In this document: positions 7,924 to 17,944 of the stretch, piece by piece | How positions within the stretch are numbered: the stretch's first letter is position 1 | How the letters are laid out: each line of letters begins with the position of its first letter | Source of the DNA: Actinacidiphila paucisporea | Lineage (GTDB): Bacteria; Actinomycetota; Actinomycetes; Streptomycetales; Streptomycetaceae | Direction of reading: 5' to 3' | Length of the DNA stretch: 64,000 nucleotides | NCBI RefSeq assembly: GCF_900142575.1 | Contig: NZ_FRBI01000023.1 | Location: 1 to 64,000, forward strand | Notes under the pieces: generated by a model | What the model saw: only the letters and a program-made list of their open reading frames with translations | What the model was told of the DNA's origin: nothing | The model's database searches: none | Made by a program: the position numbers and the translations under genes

Positions 7924-8033
7924 TCGCTGACCTCCCCTTTGGTGCAGCGCGTCGGCCCGCCCCGCGTCGTGCCGCTCGCCTACCCCGCGAGCGGGTTCGC
8001 ATCCGCCCTGCTGAGTGGGCGGGCCTCCTCGGG

Positions 8034-9488
8034 TCAGATCTCGAACGCGCTCTGGGTCGGATCGTGGTCCAGCTCCCCGACCTCGTACATGGGCGTCATC
8101 CAGTGGTAGAAGTTGTCGCCCCGCTCGCGCAGCAGCCGGTAGAGCCGTCGGATCAAGCGGATACGTACGGGCCGCATCTCGGGGTGGACATAGCGGTTGA
8201 CCAGCTCGTGGGGGTCGGCGTCGAGGTCGTAGAGCTCGTTCACCGACTCCGGGTTGACGACGAGCTTGTAGCGGTCGTCGCGGATCATCCGCTGCGGGTA
8301 CGGGAAGTGGTGGCCGTGGAATTCGGCGAGCAGTTCCTCGGGCCAGGGCGGGGAGTCGCCGTCGATCAGCGGCAGCAGGCTGCGGCTGTCGGTGGCCGGG
8401 GCGGTGTCGCAGCCGGCGAGTTCAAGGATGGTCGCCGTGCAGTCGGTGAGGGTGGCGAACTCCCGCCGCACCTGCGCAGGGCGGCCAGGTACCCGGACGA
8501 TGCCGGGGATCCGGTAGATGTCCTCGTACATGGCCGGGCCCTTGTCGTGCAGCCGGTGGGCGCCGGTGAATTCGCCGTGGTCGGCGGTGAAGAACACCGA
8601 CGTGTCCGCGCCGAGGCCGAGTTCGTCGAGCCGTTCGAGGATGCGGCCGATCTGCTCGTCGATCAGCGACACGTATCCCCAGTAGACGGCGATGAGTTTG
8701 CGGGTCGTCTCGATCGACTGGGTGTCGAAGGCCCAGTGGGCGCTGTAGTTGCGCTGCACCGGCGGCTTGCCCTCGAACGTCTCGGCGATCGAGGGCGGCA
8801 GTTCGACCAACTCGGGGTCGTAGCGGTCGTAGTACGCGTCGGGCAGCAGATACGGCAGGTGCGGGCCGAAGAAGTGCGTGGCGAGGAAGAACGGGCTGTC
8901 CCCGGCCGCGTACCGCTCCAGTTGCTCGATGGCCCGGTCGGCGAGGTAGTGCTCGAAGGTCGCCTCGACCGGCTGGTGCAGCCGGGCCGCCAGCAGATTC
9001 CCCGGGTTGCCGTTGGGGCTGACCCCGCGCACGAGGTCGCTGATGCGGTACGGCGGCAGGTCGCGTTCGGCCAGATAGGCCAGGTAGTCGGGATGGTCCA
9101 CGGGGTTGTGCCAGCCGGCCAGGTCGGGGCCCTCGAAGCCGTACGAGGCGGCGTTGCGGTGGGTGCCGCCGTGCCACTTGCCGTACAGGCCCAGCCGGTA
9201 GCCGCGCTCGGCCAGCGCCTCGGGGAAGGTGAAGACGTCGTCCCGCAGGTCCTCCAGATAGCCGACGTTGCGCTCGTGGTTGGCCAGCAGCCGGTGGCGG
9301 AAGGGTGCCTGGCCGGTGAGCAGGCTGGCCCTGGCCGGGGTGCAGATCGCGGTGGGGGTGTAGAAGCGGTCGAAGCGGGTGCCGGTGGCGGCCAGCCGGT
9401 CCAGGTGGGGGGTCGCCACATGCGGGTTGCCGTAACAGCCCAGGGTGTCGACCCGGTGCTGGTCGGTCATCAGGAAGAGGAAGTTCAC
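8034..9488 (-). CDS. Cysteine-type (formylglycine) sulfatase
   Basis: A 484-residue sulfatase of the alkaline phosphatase superfamily. The metal-binding LMTDQHR segment opens the protein. The signature C49-T-P-A-R53 follows; Cys49 is the residue converted to formylglycine. Later come the LYGKWHGG block and FFTADHGEF, the second metal-binding segment. No signal peptide is visible, so it is probably cytoplasmic and acts on an imported sulfate ester. The GTG at 9488 overlaps the stop of the binding-protein gene (GTGA), so it is the last gene of a coupled transporter operon. The activating formylglycine-generating enzyme is encoded at 14002-15021. The substrate is not known. Confidence 0.9.
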   Translation of the reverse strand: MNFLFLMTDQHRVDTLGCYGNPHVATPHLDRLAATGTRFDRFYTPTAICTPARASLLTGQAPFRHRLLANHERNVGYLEDLRDDVFTFPEALAERGYRLGLYGKWHGGTHRNAASYGFEGPDLAGWHNPVDHPDYLAYLAERDLPPYRISDLVRGVSPNGNPGNLLAARLHQPVEATFEHYLADRAIEQLERYAAGDSPFFLATHFFGPHLPYLLPDAYYDRYDPELVELPPSIAETFEGKPPVQRNYSAHWAFDTQSIETTRKLIAVYWGYVSLIDEQIGRILERLDELGLGADTSVFFTADHGEFTGAHRLHDKGPAMYEDIYRIPGIVRVPGRPAQVRREFATLTDCTATILELAGCDTAPATDSRSLLPLIDGDSPPWPEELLAEFHGHHFPYPQRMIRDDRYKLVVNPESVNELYDLDADPHELVNRYVHPEMRPVRIRLIRRLYRLLRERGDNFYHWMTPMYEVGELDHDPTQSAFEI

Positions 9489-10543
9489 CGGGTGGTCGCC
9501 TTGCCCGCCGCCTGCGCGGCGGCCACGAACGCGGCGCCGTCGTAATACGTGCTCGGCGCCGGAGCCTTCGCCAACTGGCCGGTACCGACGAAGAATTCGG
9601 CCAGGCCGTTCAGCCAGCCGTCCACCGTCCCGTCCTTGGTCTTCGCCACCAGGTCGGCGGTGGTGAGGAGTTGGACGTTGGCGGCGTCGGACCCGGCCTG
9701 AGCGTCGGTGACCTGCAGCATCTTGGCGGCCAGGCTGATCGCCCGGTCCTTGTTCGCGGCCCGCCAGTCGTTGGCCTGCGCGAGCACCCCGACCACCTTG
9801 GCGGTGAGGGCCGGGTCGGTCTTCGGGCCGGAGACGAAGGCGGTGGGGAAGGAATGGTCGGGGAAGTCGGTGTCGGCCGCGAGCTCGACGAGCTTCGGCA
9901 CCCGCTTCTTGATCGTCTCGACGAGCGGGTAGAAGAAGCCGGCCCCGTCGATCTGGCCGGAGGAGAAGGCGGCGACCAGCGTGGAGGGGTCCATCGGGAC
10001 CTTCTTGATGTCCTTCTCGGTCATGCCGGCCTTCTTCAGCGCCAGGTTGAGGATCATCTCCCCCGATGTGCCCTCCGGCACCCCGACCTTGCGGCCTGCG
10101 AGCTGCTCGATGGAGGTGATGCCGGGCCGGGCGATCACCCGGTCGGCGTCGGTGAGGGTGTCGACGGCGATGACCTTGGCCTTGCCGCTGGCGGGCAGCC
10201 ACATGGCGCCGGGACCGATGTAGCCGAAGTCCAGATCGCCGGCGCCCAGGGCCTGGATCTGGATCGGGCCGTTGGTGAAGACGCTGATGCTGGGGGAGAG
10301 GCCGGCCTTCTTCCACAGGTCCTGGTCGTCGGCGATCGCCAGCAGGCTGGAGCCGTTGAAGTCGGCGATGTAGCCGAAGCGGATCTTCCGGGTGCCGCCG
10401 GCGCCGCCTGCCTTGCCGGCGGCGCCCGAGCCGCCGGAGCCGCCCTTGCTGTCGCTGCCGTCCTTCGACGAGCAGCCGACCGCGGTGAGCGACAGGGTGG
10501 TTGCGGAGAGCGACGCGATGAGGGCGCGACGGGAGAGGGACAT
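9485..10543 (-). CDS. ABC transporter substrate-binding lipoprotein (SsuA/TauA/NMT1 type)
   Basis: A 352-residue secreted protein with an N-terminal RR plus hydrophobic signal and a lipobox (TAVGC), a Ser/Gly linker, then a periplasmic-binding fold: IRFGYIADFNGSSLLAIADD, GDLDFGYIGPGAMWLPASGK, and AGRKVGVPEGTSGEMILNLA. These match the SsuA/TauA/NMT1 class that binds sulfonates, taurine, nitrate or thiamine precursors. Next to a sulfatase it most probably captures an organosulfate or sulfonate. An AAAGGAAG ribosome site precedes the ATG at 10543, about 200 bases downstream of the ATPase gene, and its stop overlaps the sulfatase start. Confidence 0.88.
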   Translation of the reverse strand: MSLSRRALIASLSATTLSLTAVGCSSKDGSDSKGGSGGSGAAGKAGGAGGTRKIRFGYIADFNGSSLLAIADDQDLWKKAGLSPSISVFTNGPIQIQALGAGDLDFGYIGPGAMWLPASGKAKVIAVDTLTDADRVIARPGITSIEQLAGRKVGVPEGTSGEMILNLALKKAGMTEKDIKKVPMDPSTLVAAFSSGQIDGAGFFYPLVETIKKRVPKLVELAADTDFPDHSFPTAFVSGPKTDPALTAKVVGVLAQANDWRAANKDRAISLAAKMLQVTDAQAGSDAANVQLLTTADLVAKTKDGTVDGWLNGLAEFFVGTGQLAKAPAPSTYYDGAAFVAAAQAAGKATTR

Positions 10544-10746
10544 GGCGGGACTTCCTTTCGGGGCTGTGTGCGGGGACGCGCACACGGAAGGGCGGTGCGG
10601 GGGCGGGACGTCGGCGGCAGCGGTCGTGCAGCGGTCGGTGGCTGTGGTCGGGGCTGTGGTGGGTGTACGGGCCGGCAGCGCTCGGCAGCTGAGCGGCGGA
10701 CGGCGGACGGGTGGGTCGACAGCTGGACGGGGGTACGGGGCCGGGG

Positions 10747-11670
10747 TCAGTCGGCGGGCGCCTCCACGGGGTTGTCCTGGTGGTGGACCGCGCTCCACAC
10801 CTCGTTGCGCAGCGCGGCGAACTCCGGTGACAGGCGCGTGTGTTCGGTCCTCGGATACGGCAGGGGCACCTCGACGACCCGGTGCACCCGGCCGGGCCGC
10901 GCGGCCATCACGACCACCCGCCCGGCGAGGTACACCGCTTCCTCGACGTCGTGCGTGACGAAGACCACCGTGCGGGTCCGCCGGCTCCAGGTGTCCAGGA
11001 GCTGGTCCTGGAGCTGGACGCGGGTCAGCGAGTCGAGGGCGCCGAAGGGTTCGTCCATCAGCAGCACGTCGGGGTCGACGGCGTACGCCCTCGCGATCGC
11101 GCAGCGCTGCTTCATGCCGCCGGAGAGCGTCTTGGGCAGCGCGTCGGCGAAGTCGCCGAGCCCGACCAGCGCGATGGCCTCGTCGGCGCGACGTCTGCGC
11201 TCGGCGCCGCGGACACCGGCGACCCGCAGGCCGAACTCGACGTTGCGGCGCACGGTGAGCCACGGGAAGAGCGCGTACTGCTGGAAGATCACGCCGCGGT
11301 CGGGGCCGGGCCCGGTCACCGGCCGGCCGTCCACGACGACCTCGCCGGACGTCGGGGCGACGAGCCCCGCGGCCATGTTGAGCAGCGTGCTCTTGCCGCA
11401 GCCCGAAGGACCGACCACCGCGACGAACTCGCGCTCGCCGACGTGCAGCGAGACCCGGTCCACGGCCGTGAAGACACCGCCCTTGACGGGGAAGTGGCAA
11501 CTCACGTCACGGAAGGAGATCTTGGCGGGCGCGCCGCTCGGTGACGCCTCGGGTCCGGTCGGGGCCGACGGCGAAGGGACGCTGCTCGGTGACCCCTCCG
11601 GCCCGGTGGGGGCCGACGGCTCGGACGCGGCGGGGGACGACGCCTCGGGGCTCGTACGGTGGGCGTTCAT
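10747..11670 (-). CDS. ABC transporter ATP-binding protein (SsuB/TauB type)
   Basis: A 307-residue ATPase with a roughly 45-residue Pro/Ser/Ala-rich N-terminal extension before the ABC domain. Walker A is GPSGCGKST, the Q-loop lies in FQQYALFPW, the signature is LSGGMKQR, Walker B is [12 protein letters not shown], and the switch His is in [10 protein letters not shown]. The layout is that of the SsuB/TauB/NrtD group. Its ATG (11668-11670) overlaps the permease stop. It drives import through the permease encoded upstream, with the lipoprotein encoded downstream. Confidence 0.9.
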   Translation of the reverse strand: MNAHRTSPEASSPAASEPSAPTGPEGSPSSVPSPSAPTGPEASPSGAPAKISFRDVSCHFPVKGGVFTAVDRVSLHVGEREFVAVVGPSGCGKSTLLNMAAGLVAPTSGEVVVDGRPVTGPGPDRGVIFQQYALFPWLTVRRNVEFGLRVAGVRGAERRRRADEAIALVGLGDFADALPKTLSGGMKQRCAIARAYAVDPDVLLMDEPFGALDSLTRVQLQDQLLDTWSRRTRTVVFVTHDVEEAVYLAGRVVVMAARPGRVHRVVEVPLPYPRTEHTRLSPEFAALRNEVWSAVHHQDNPVEAPAD

Positions 11671-12605
11671 CGGCGCTCCTGCCAGCGGGTGAGCCGGTTC
11701 TCGGCCAGGAGCAGCAGCCGGTCCATGACCAGGCCGAGCACTCCGATGGCCACCAGCCCGACGAAGATGGTGTCGAGGTCGTAGTAGGTCTCGGCGTGCT
11801 GCATGCGGAAGCCGAGGCCCTCCTGTGCGGCGATCAGCTCCGCGGCGACCACCGTCGCCCACGCCGAGCCCAGCCCGATGCGCATGCCCACCAGGATGAA
11901 CGGCGCCGCGGCCGGGATCACCACGCGCAGGAAGACGGCGAAGTCGCGGGCGCCCAGCACCCGGGCGGCGTTGATCAACGTGCGGTCCACGCCGACGACG
12001 CCCTGCAGGGTGGCCACCACCGTCGACAGGAAGGCGGCGAGGAAGATCACGAAGATCTTGGGCGTCTCGCCGATGCCCATGAGCACCACCGCCACCGGGA
12101 TCAGGGCCAGCGGCGGGATCGTGCGGAAGAACTGCACGTACGGCTCGCAGAGCGCCCGCACCACCGGATACCAGCCCATCAGGAAGCCGACCACGACGGC
12201 GAGGACGCTGCCTAGGACGAAGCCGGCCAGCACCCTGCGCAGGCTGGCGAGCATGTCGCCCTCCAGAGTGCCGTCGCGCAGCATCTGCTCCGCTCGCCGG
12301 GCGACCGCGGCCGGGCCCGGCAGGCCGCCCACGCCGTGGGCCGCGAGCAGCGCCCACACGCCCACGCCGGCCGCCAGCGACACGGCGTTGAGCAGCGGCG
12401 CCGGGACCCGTCGCGCGGGGCGCGCGGGCCGTGCGGCCCGCGTGGCGGCGACCCCGGGCCGGTCGAGCGCGGCGGGGTCCGGCTTCGCGAGGGCGACCGC
12501 AGGGCCGCCGGACCCGGGTGCGTCCGCTGCGGCCGGCCCCCTCGGCGCGTCGCCGGGGATACGGCCGGCGTCGGCCACCGCCTTCCGCGGCTGCCCTGCC
12601 GTCAT
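11667..12605 (-). CDS. ABC transporter permease (SsuC/TauC type)
   Basis: A 312-residue membrane protein with a long Ala/Pro-rich cytoplasmic N-terminus (about 70 residues), then about six transmembrane helices of the binding-protein-dependent permease family. The EAA-like loop is [20 protein letters not shown], where it contacts the ATPase, and [13 protein letters not shown] is typical of SsuC/TauC members. The ATG at 12605 overlaps the stop of the ROK gene upstream, so translation is coupled. Confidence 0.9.
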   Translation of the reverse strand: MTAGQPRKAVADAGRIPGDAPRGPAAADAPGSGGPAVALAKPDPAALDRPGVAATRAARPARPARRVPAPLLNAVSLAAGVGVWALLAAHGVGGLPGPAAVARRAEQMLRDGTLEGDMLASLRRVLAGFVLGSVLAVVVGFLMGWYPVVRALCEPYVQFFRTIPPLALIPVAVVLMGIGETPKIFVIFLAAFLSTVVATLQGVVGVDRTLINAARVLGARDFAVFLRVVIPAAAPFILVGMRIGLGSAWATVVAAELIAAQEGLGFRMQHAETYYDLDTIFVGLVAIGVLGLVMDRLLLLAENRLTRWQERR

Positions 12606-13822
12606 GACACGTCTCCGTCTTCTCTGTCTTCTCTGTTCGGGTAGCGGGACAGCAGCGGTGACCGGTGCAGGACCAGGGCGATGCCCCCCAGTGCCGCGCC
12701 GCCTTCGCCGAGCACGGCGGGCCGCAGGTCCAGCAACGGCCGTGCGACGGGCATCAGCCCCTCGGTCAGCGCCGCCCGCACCTGGTCGATCAACACTGCG
12801 CCCGCAGACGCCAGTTCGCCGCCGACCACGACCGTGCTCGGTCCGATCGCGTTGCACACCGCGGCCAGCGCGACGCCGACCCGGCGTCCGGCCGCGGCCA
12901 CCGCAGTGACGGCCGCGGGTTCGCCCGCCCGCGCGGCGGCCGTGACCGCGGCGATGTCGTCGGCCGTGCCGCCCGCCGCGCGGTAGGCGTCCAGTACGGC
13001 GCCGGCCGAGGCGACGGTCTCCAGGCAGCCGGACCCGCCGCACTGGCAGCGCCGCCCCCCGGGCTCGACGCTGATGTGGCCGAACTCGCCGGACAGCCCC
13101 GACGCCCCGCGGTGCAGGGCGCCGTCGACCACCAGGCCGCCGCCGACGCCGTGCGAGAGCCGCACGTACAGCACGTCCCGGGCGTCGGTGGCCGCGCCCC
13201 ACACCGACTCGGCGAGCGCGGCGAGGCGGGTGTTATTGTCGACCAGGACCGGAGCACCGAAGCGTTTCCGCAGCAGCTCGGCGATGGTGTCGCGCTCATC
13301 GCCCGCCCCGAGGGAGGCGCTTCCCCCGCCGGAGCCGGGGGCCGGCGCGGACGCGACCGGGCCGACCACGCCGACGCCGATCGCGCGCAGGGCCGCGAGC
13401 CGCAGCGAGTCGCCGGACAGCTCGTCGACCATCTCCTCCACCAGGGCGATCCGCCCGGCGAGGTCAAGGTCGGGGCCGTGCGCCCGGCTGGCGGTGCCGA
13501 CCACCTCGTGCGCGACGTTCACCGCGGCGATGTGCACCGCCCGGCGCGCGAGGTCGATGCCGATGGCCTGCCCTGCCGCGGGGTTGAGCGCCAGCCGCTC
13601 CACCGGCCGGCCGCGCCGCCGCCGTCCGGCCTCCGGGACCGACGCCACGACGGTGCCGGTCGCCACCAGGACGCCCACGATGTCGTACAGGGTCGTCCTC
13701 GACAGCCCGCAGCGCGCGCCGAGTTCGGCCCGGCTGAGGGGTCCGTGGCGGCGCAGCAGGTCGAGTACCAGTTCCTCGTGGCCGCGCCTGAGGCGTGCGA
13801 GCGGGCCGTCGTGTTGCTGCAT
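12602..13822 (-). CDS. ROK family transcriptional repressor
   Basis: A 406-residue ROK protein. The N-terminus is a winged helix ([20 protein letters not shown]), followed by the ROK sugar-kinase-like domain with [37 protein letters not shown] and the zinc-binding cluster [13 protein letters not shown] repressors sense sugars or sugar phosphates. It is the first gene of the transporter-sulfatase operon, which suggests autoregulation and a sugar-linked, possibly sulfated-sugar, inducer. An AT-rich palindrome lies 26-51 bases upstream of its start. Confidence 0.88.
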   Translation of the reverse strand: MQQHDGPLARLRRGHEELVLDLLRRHGPLSRAELGARCGLSRTTLYDIVGVLVATGTVVASVPEAGRRRRGRPVERLALNPAAGQAIGIDLARRAVHIAAVNVAHEVVGTASRAHGPDLDLAGRIALVEEMVDELSGDSLRLAALRAIGVGVVGPVASAPAPGSGGGSASLGAGDERDTIAELLRKRFGAPVLVDNNTRLAALAESVWGAATDARDVLYVRLSHGVGGGLVVDGALHRGASGLSGEFGHISVEPGGRRCQCGGSGCLETVASAGAVLDAYRAAGGTADDIAAVTAAARAGEPAAVTAVAAAGRRVGVALAAVCNAIGPSTVVVGGELASAGAVLIDQVRAALTEGLMPVARPLLDLRPAVLGEGGAALGGIALVLHRSPLLSRYPNREDREDGDVS

Positions 13823-13847
13823 GCCGCCAAGGATGGAGAGCCGCGGA

Positions 13848-13873
13848 TTTTTTCGTCAACGGTCCGGAAAAAA
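13848..13873. promoter_or_regulatory. Putative ROK operator
   Basis: TTTTTT (13848-13853) and AAAAAA (13868-13873) flank 14 mixed bases just upstream of the ROK start at 13822. The symmetric T/A arms stand out strongly in this GC-rich DNA and match the general form of ROK-repressor operators. The assignment is by position and shape only. Confidence 0.5.
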
Positions 13874-14001
13874 GACGCGGTGCCGGACTCCGGACCCCGG
13901 CTCCGGTCAAATGCGCAGCTCAGCCGCCTGGTTGGGCCCCAAACGGCGCCCCCGGCGCCGCTGCGGATTTATCGCCGGCTTCGTACTGCCGTAACAGGGA
14001 T

Positions 14002-15021
14002 TCACGAAGGGCCGGCGTCGTAGGCGCAGCGGAAGCCCAGGTTGCCGGTCGTGGAGTCGGGGGTGTTCGAGGTGCGGGCGGCGACCCGGTAGCGGTTGCA
14101 GTACGACCGGTGGCACAGGTACGAGCCACCGCGCATGACCCGGGAGCTGCCCGTACGCGGCCCCGCCGGATTGCTGCGCCGCCCTGCCGGATGGTCCGTG
14201 GTCCACCAGTCCGCGCACCATTCCCAGACGTTCCCCGCCGTGTTGTACAGGCCGAAGCCGTTCGGTGCGAAGGCGTCCACGGGCGCGGTGCCCTCGTAGC
14301 CGTCCTCGGCGGTGTTGCGGGTCGGGAAGGCGCCCTGCCAGATGTTGCACCGGTGCTCGCCGTCCGGCGTCAGCTCGTCGCCCCACGGGTAACGCGCCTG
14401 CTCCAGGCCGCCGCGCGCCGCGAACTCCCACTCCGCCTCGGTCGGCAGCCGCCCCCCGTCCCACCGCGCGAAGGCGGCCGCGTCCGCCCACGACACGTGC
14501 ACCACGGGGTGGCTCCCGATCCCCGCCAGGTCGCTGCCCGGCCCGAAAGGCGCCCGCCAGGACGCCCCCCGCACCCCGCACCACCACGGCGTCCCGTCCG
14601 GCCGCGGCGCACCCCGGCGGACGGCGGCGGGCAGGAACCGGGCGAAGACGTACGACCAGCCGTAGCGCTCGGCCTCGGTGACGTGTCCGGTGTCGGCGGC
14701 GAAGGCGGCGAACCGGTCGTTGCTGACGGCGTGGGCGTCGATCAGGAACGGCCGCAGCGTGACCGGCCGCACCGGTCCCTCGCCGTCGGCCGGGAAGCCC
14801 TCGGGATCGTCGGTGCCCATCAGGAAGGTGCCGCCGGGGAGGGCGACGGCGCCCGCGGCGGGGTCCTCGCGGGGCCGGCCGGGGCCGACCGCCGCCGGTG
14901 CGGCCACGGTGAGCGGCAGCAGCGCCACCTCGGGCGGGGCGGTGCGGGCCGGGCCGAACGGTTCCGCCGCGCGCCCGGGAGCGCAGCAGGAGGCCTGGCC
15001 GTGCGGCTCTGTCTCGCCCAT
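14002..15021 (-). CDS. Formylglycine-generating enzyme (SUMF1/FGE family)
   Basis: A 339-residue FGE. It contains LPGGTFLMGTDDPEGFPADG, PVVHVSWADAAAFARW, RLPTEAEWEFAARGG, NVWEWCADWW, and the active-site segment GGSYLCHRSYCNRYR, with Cys303 and Cys308 corresponding to the catalytic copper-binding pair of aerobic FGEs. It converts the cysteine of CxPxR sulfatases to formylglycine using O2. The ATG at 15021 has GGAAGGAA upstream. It lies 179 bases before the ROK-transporter-sulfatase operon on the same strand, so the pair form a complete sulfatase plus maturase unit, though it could also activate other sulfatases. Confidence 0.92.
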   Translation of the reverse strand: MGETEPHGQASCCAPGRAAEPFGPARTAPPEVALLPLTVAAPAAVGPGRPREDPAAGAVALPGGTFLMGTDDPEGFPADGEGPVRPVTLRPFLIDAHAVSNDRFAAFAADTGHVTEAERYGWSYVFARFLPAAVRRGAPRPDGTPWWCGVRGASWRAPFGPGSDLAGIGSHPVVHVSWADAAAFARWDGGRLPTEAEWEFAARGGLEQARYPWGDELTPDGEHRCNIWQGAFPTRNTAEDGYEGTAPVDAFAPNGFGLYNTAGNVWEWCADWWTTDHPAGRRSNPAGPRTGSSRVMRGGSYLCHRSYCNRYRVAARTSNTPDSTTGNLGFRCAYDAGPS

Positions 15022-15646
15022 CGGGATCGTTCCTTCCGTCGAGCCGTCGGATCGGACCGGTACGCGTACGGCGGGAGCGCACCGCGCCGCGCGCCGCCGC
15101 CGCCCCCCGCGCCCCGCGCCCGGGCGCCGCAGGGCAGCATTACACCTGGTCAGCGGCCCCGACAAGCGTGCCCGCCCCGGCCCCCGGCTCGGCCCCGGAG
15201 CGCGGCCTTCTCCGGGACGGCCGGACCCCGAACGCTGACGTCCCGTCAACACGGATGGCACGGCCCCCCATTGACGGCCTGCCTCCCTCGTGCGTACCTT
15301 CTGCTGCCGGGCGCTCCCTACCGGCGTTCGCACGCCGGCAGCCGTGCGGACGCGTACGATCCGCGCCCTTCGTGACGGCCGGTGCGCAGCGGACCGGCCC
15401 CGAGCACGTCCGCGGGCGCCCTTCGGCGGCGCCGCCCGCGATCTCGGCTTCCCGGCGCACCCGTACACCCTGCTCCGCGCTCCCGGCCGGGCACGTACCG
15501 GTCCGGCCACCCCATCACGGTGCCCGCGCCGACGCGCCACCGTCCGTACCGGCGCACAGGTCCCTACCACCCCCTGCCCAGAACCGCTCCCGCCGCGCTG
15601 CCCGGCTGCCGGCAGCGCCTCTCCCACTGTCAGGAGACACCTCGAC
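15022..15646. other. Divergent intergenic region, no gene seen
   Basis: This 625-base, very GC-rich gap separates the FGE gene (leftward) from the arabinofuranosidase gene (rightward). Open frames across it are low-complexity Arg/Pro/Ala and look non-coding. It must hold both promoters, but I could not identify convincing -10/-35 boxes. Confidence 0.5.
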
Positions 15647-17116
15647 ATGACCCCCAGACGCCTCCGATCCGGCCCGTCCCTGCGGGCCGCCCGCCACCGG
15701 CTGGTGCTCGCCGCCGGCACCGTCCTCGCGCTGGTGCTGCTGTGCCTCGGCGCGCTGCCGGCCGGCTCGCAGGCCGCGGACTCGCGACCCTGCGACATCT
15801 ACGCGGCGGCGGGAACGCCCTGCGTGGCGGCCCACAGCACCGTGCGGGCGCTGTTCGCCGGCTACAACGGCCCGCTCTACCAGGTGACCCGGGCCTCCGA
15901 CGGCGCCACCCGCGACATCGGCCTGCTCGCGGCGGGCGGATACGCGGACGCCGCCGCCCAGGACTCCTTCTGCACGTCGACCGGTTGCACCATCACCCGG
16001 ATCTACGACCAGTCCTCCCGCCACAACGACCTGACCGTGGAACCGGCCGGGACCGCGGGAGCCGCGGACCGCCCGGCGCAGGCCACGGCACTGCCGCTGG
16101 TGGCCGGCGGCCACAAGGTCTACGGCGTGCTGGTCACCCCCGGCATCGGCTACCGGCACACCGACGCCGCCGGCGTCGCGGTCGGCGGCCGGCCGGAGTC
16201 GATGTACATGGTCACCAGCGGCACGCATGTCAACGGCGGCTGCTGCTTCGACTACGGCAACGCCGAGCACACCGTCTCCGACACCGGCAACGGCCACATG
16301 GACGCCGTCTACATCGGCACCCGCTGCCACAACCCGCCCTGCACCGGTGCCGGCCCGTGGGTCGCGGCCGACCTGGAGAACGGCCTCTACCAGGGCAGCG
16401 GCAACAACCCCGCGAACCGCGGCAACGCCACCCCCTTCGTCACCGCCCTGCTGAAGAACAACGGCCAGACCGCCTTCGCCCTCAAGGGCGGCGACGCCCG
16501 CGCCGGCAACCTGAGCACCTGGTGGAACGGCGCCCTGCCCAGCGGCGGCTACACCCCCATGCAACTGGAGGGCTCCATCGTGATGGGCACCGGCGGGGAC
16601 AACAGCAACGCCTCGGCGGGGTCGTTCTACGAGGGGGTGATGACGGCCGGCTACTCGACGGACGCCGCGGACGCCGCCGTCCAGGCCGACATCGTGGCCG
16701 CCGGCTACACCGGCGGCAGCGACGGCAGCTCCGGCCGCGTCATCGGCGCGCCCGGCGGCACCTGCGTCGACGTGGCAGGCGACGACGTCGGCGTCGACCA
16801 CGCGGCCGTCCAGCTCTGGCAGTGCCAGCCCGCCGCCGTGGACCAGCACTGGACGCACTCCGCCGACAACTCCCTGCGCACCCTAGGCCGCTGCCTGGAC
16901 ATCATGGGCAACGCCACCGCCGCGGGCACGAAGGTCCAGCTCTGGGACTGCGACGGCGTCGGCGGCCAGAAATGGGTCCAGCAGCCCGACGGCTCCCTCC
17001 TCAACCCCCAGTCCGGCCGGTGCCTCGACGACCCCAGCGGCGCCACCGCGAACGGCACCCGCCTGCAGATCTGGGACTGCAACGGCTCCCCGGCCCAGCA
17101 GTTCACCCTGACCTGA
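15647..17116 (+). CDS. Secreted GH54 alpha-L-arabinofuranosidase with ricin-B lectin (CBM13) domain
   Basis: A 489-residue secreted enzyme. Residues 1-44 are a signal peptide. The catalytic domain (about 46-350) closely follows fungal AbfB: CDIYAAAGTPCVAAHSTVRA, ITRIYDQSS, CCFDYGNAE and NSNASAGSFYEGVMT. Glu244 (in ADLENGL) and Asp318 (in GTGGDNSN) match the nucleophile and acid/base of GH54 enzymes. The C-terminal 120 residues form a beta-trefoil with repeated QLW and QIWDC/LWDC blocks (CBM13), replacing the CBM42 of fungal relatives. It should release arabinose from arabinan or arabinoxylan outside the cell. An AGGAG site precedes the ATG at 15647. Monocistronic. Confidence 0.92.
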   Translation: MTPRRLRSGPSLRAARHRLVLAAGTVLALVLLCLGALPAGSQAADSRPCDIYAAAGTPCVAAHSTVRALFAGYNGPLYQVTRASDGATRDIGLLAAGGYADAAAQDSFCTSTGCTITRIYDQSSRHNDLTVEPAGTAGAADRPAQATALPLVAGGHKVYGVLVTPGIGYRHTDAAGVAVGGRPESMYMVTSGTHVNGGCCFDYGNAEHTVSDTGNGHMDAVYIGTRCHNPPCTGAGPWVAADLENGLYQGSGNNPANRGNATPFVTALLKNNGQTAFALKGGDARAGNLSTWWNGALPSGGYTPMQLEGSIVMGTGGDNSNASAGSFYEGVMTAGYSTDAADAAVQADIVAAGYTGGSDGSSGRVIGAPGGTCVDVAGDDVGVDHAAVQLWQCQPAAVDQHWTHSADNSLRTLGRCLDIMGNATAAGTKVQLWDCDGVGGQKWVQQPDGSLLNPQSGRCLDDPSGATANGTRLQIWDCNGSPAQQFTLT

Positions 17117-17291
17117 CCCCCGCGCCCCGAGCCCCCGCCCGGCCGCTCCACCCCGGCCGGGGGCCCGTGTCCCAGCAGGTAGTCGCGTAGGCGCGGGAGA
17201 CGAGCGGCCGCCGGACCGGCGCACGCCCCGGGGTGACGGGTCCCCGTTAGTCTGGGGCGACCGGCCGGCTCGCTTCTGGGAGGCACGCAGC

Positions 17292-17840
17292 ATGGAACCG
17301 CGGCACTTCGCACTCCTCGACGAGGCCCGCAGGAACCTGCCGGACGGCTTCAAGGCCGAGATCTCCGGCGACACCATCGTCATGATGGTCGGCCCGTCCG
17401 GCATCCACCAGCGCAATCTCCTGGTGGTCAGGCGCCAGTTCGACGCGCACAGCCCGAGCACCCTGGTGCCGAGCGAGAACACGGACCTCGTGTCCCCCGG
17501 TGTGGGCAAGAGCCGCAACCCCGACCTGACCTACCTGCCGGCCGGTGTCCTGGAGACCACGGACAACCAGGTCCCCGCCGAGGCCGCGGCCATCGCCGTC
17601 GAACTGGTCCCGCCGTCGAACCCCGAGAACGACTGGGTGGGCAAGGTCAGGGACTACCCCGTCATGGGCATCCCGCTGTACCTGGTGGTCGACGCGACGC
17701 TGAAGACCGCCACCCTCTTCAGCCGCCCCGACGGCGGGAAGTACCACCGCCGCGAGGACGCCGACTTCGGTGAAGGCCTGATCATCCCCGAGCCGTTCGG
17801 CTTCGACCTGGACACGTCCGCGCTGCTGCCCTACTCCTGA
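17292..17840 (+). CDS. Uma2 family (PD-(D/E)XK-like) protein
   Basis: A 182-residue protein with the Uma2 core: an N-terminal PDGFKAEISGDTIVMMVGPS segment, RNPDLTYLP carrying the conserved acidic residue, AIAVELVPPSNPENDWVGKV, then RDYPVMGIPLYLVVD. It is clearly homologous to, but diverged from, the Uma2 gene at 859-1437. A TAGTCT -10-like box lies just upstream and a GGGAGG site precedes the ATG at 17292. It is probably transcribed alone. The function of the family is unproven. Confidence 0.8.
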   Translation: MEPRHFALLDEARRNLPDGFKAEISGDTIVMMVGPSGIHQRNLLVVRRQFDAHSPSTLVPSENTDLVSPGVGKSRNPDLTYLPAGVLETTDNQVPAEAAAIAVELVPPSNPENDWVGKVRDYPVMGIPLYLVVDATLKTATLFSRPDGGKYHRREDADFGEGLIIPEPFGFDLDTSALLPYS

Positions 17841-17944
17841 ATCCTCCGACCGGCCGCGGGACGTACTGCGGCACCGGCGTGGACGGGGGGCGACACGCCG
17901 GGTGGTGTGCGCGGCCGCGGGGGCGGGCGGGGGAGGATCCGGGG

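Noticed and set aside
8034-10583. A single 849-residue fusion of a basic domain with the sulfatase
   Set aside because: The upstream part is an off-frame reading of the binding-protein gene. The sulfatase starts at GTG 9488 with a normal family N-terminus.
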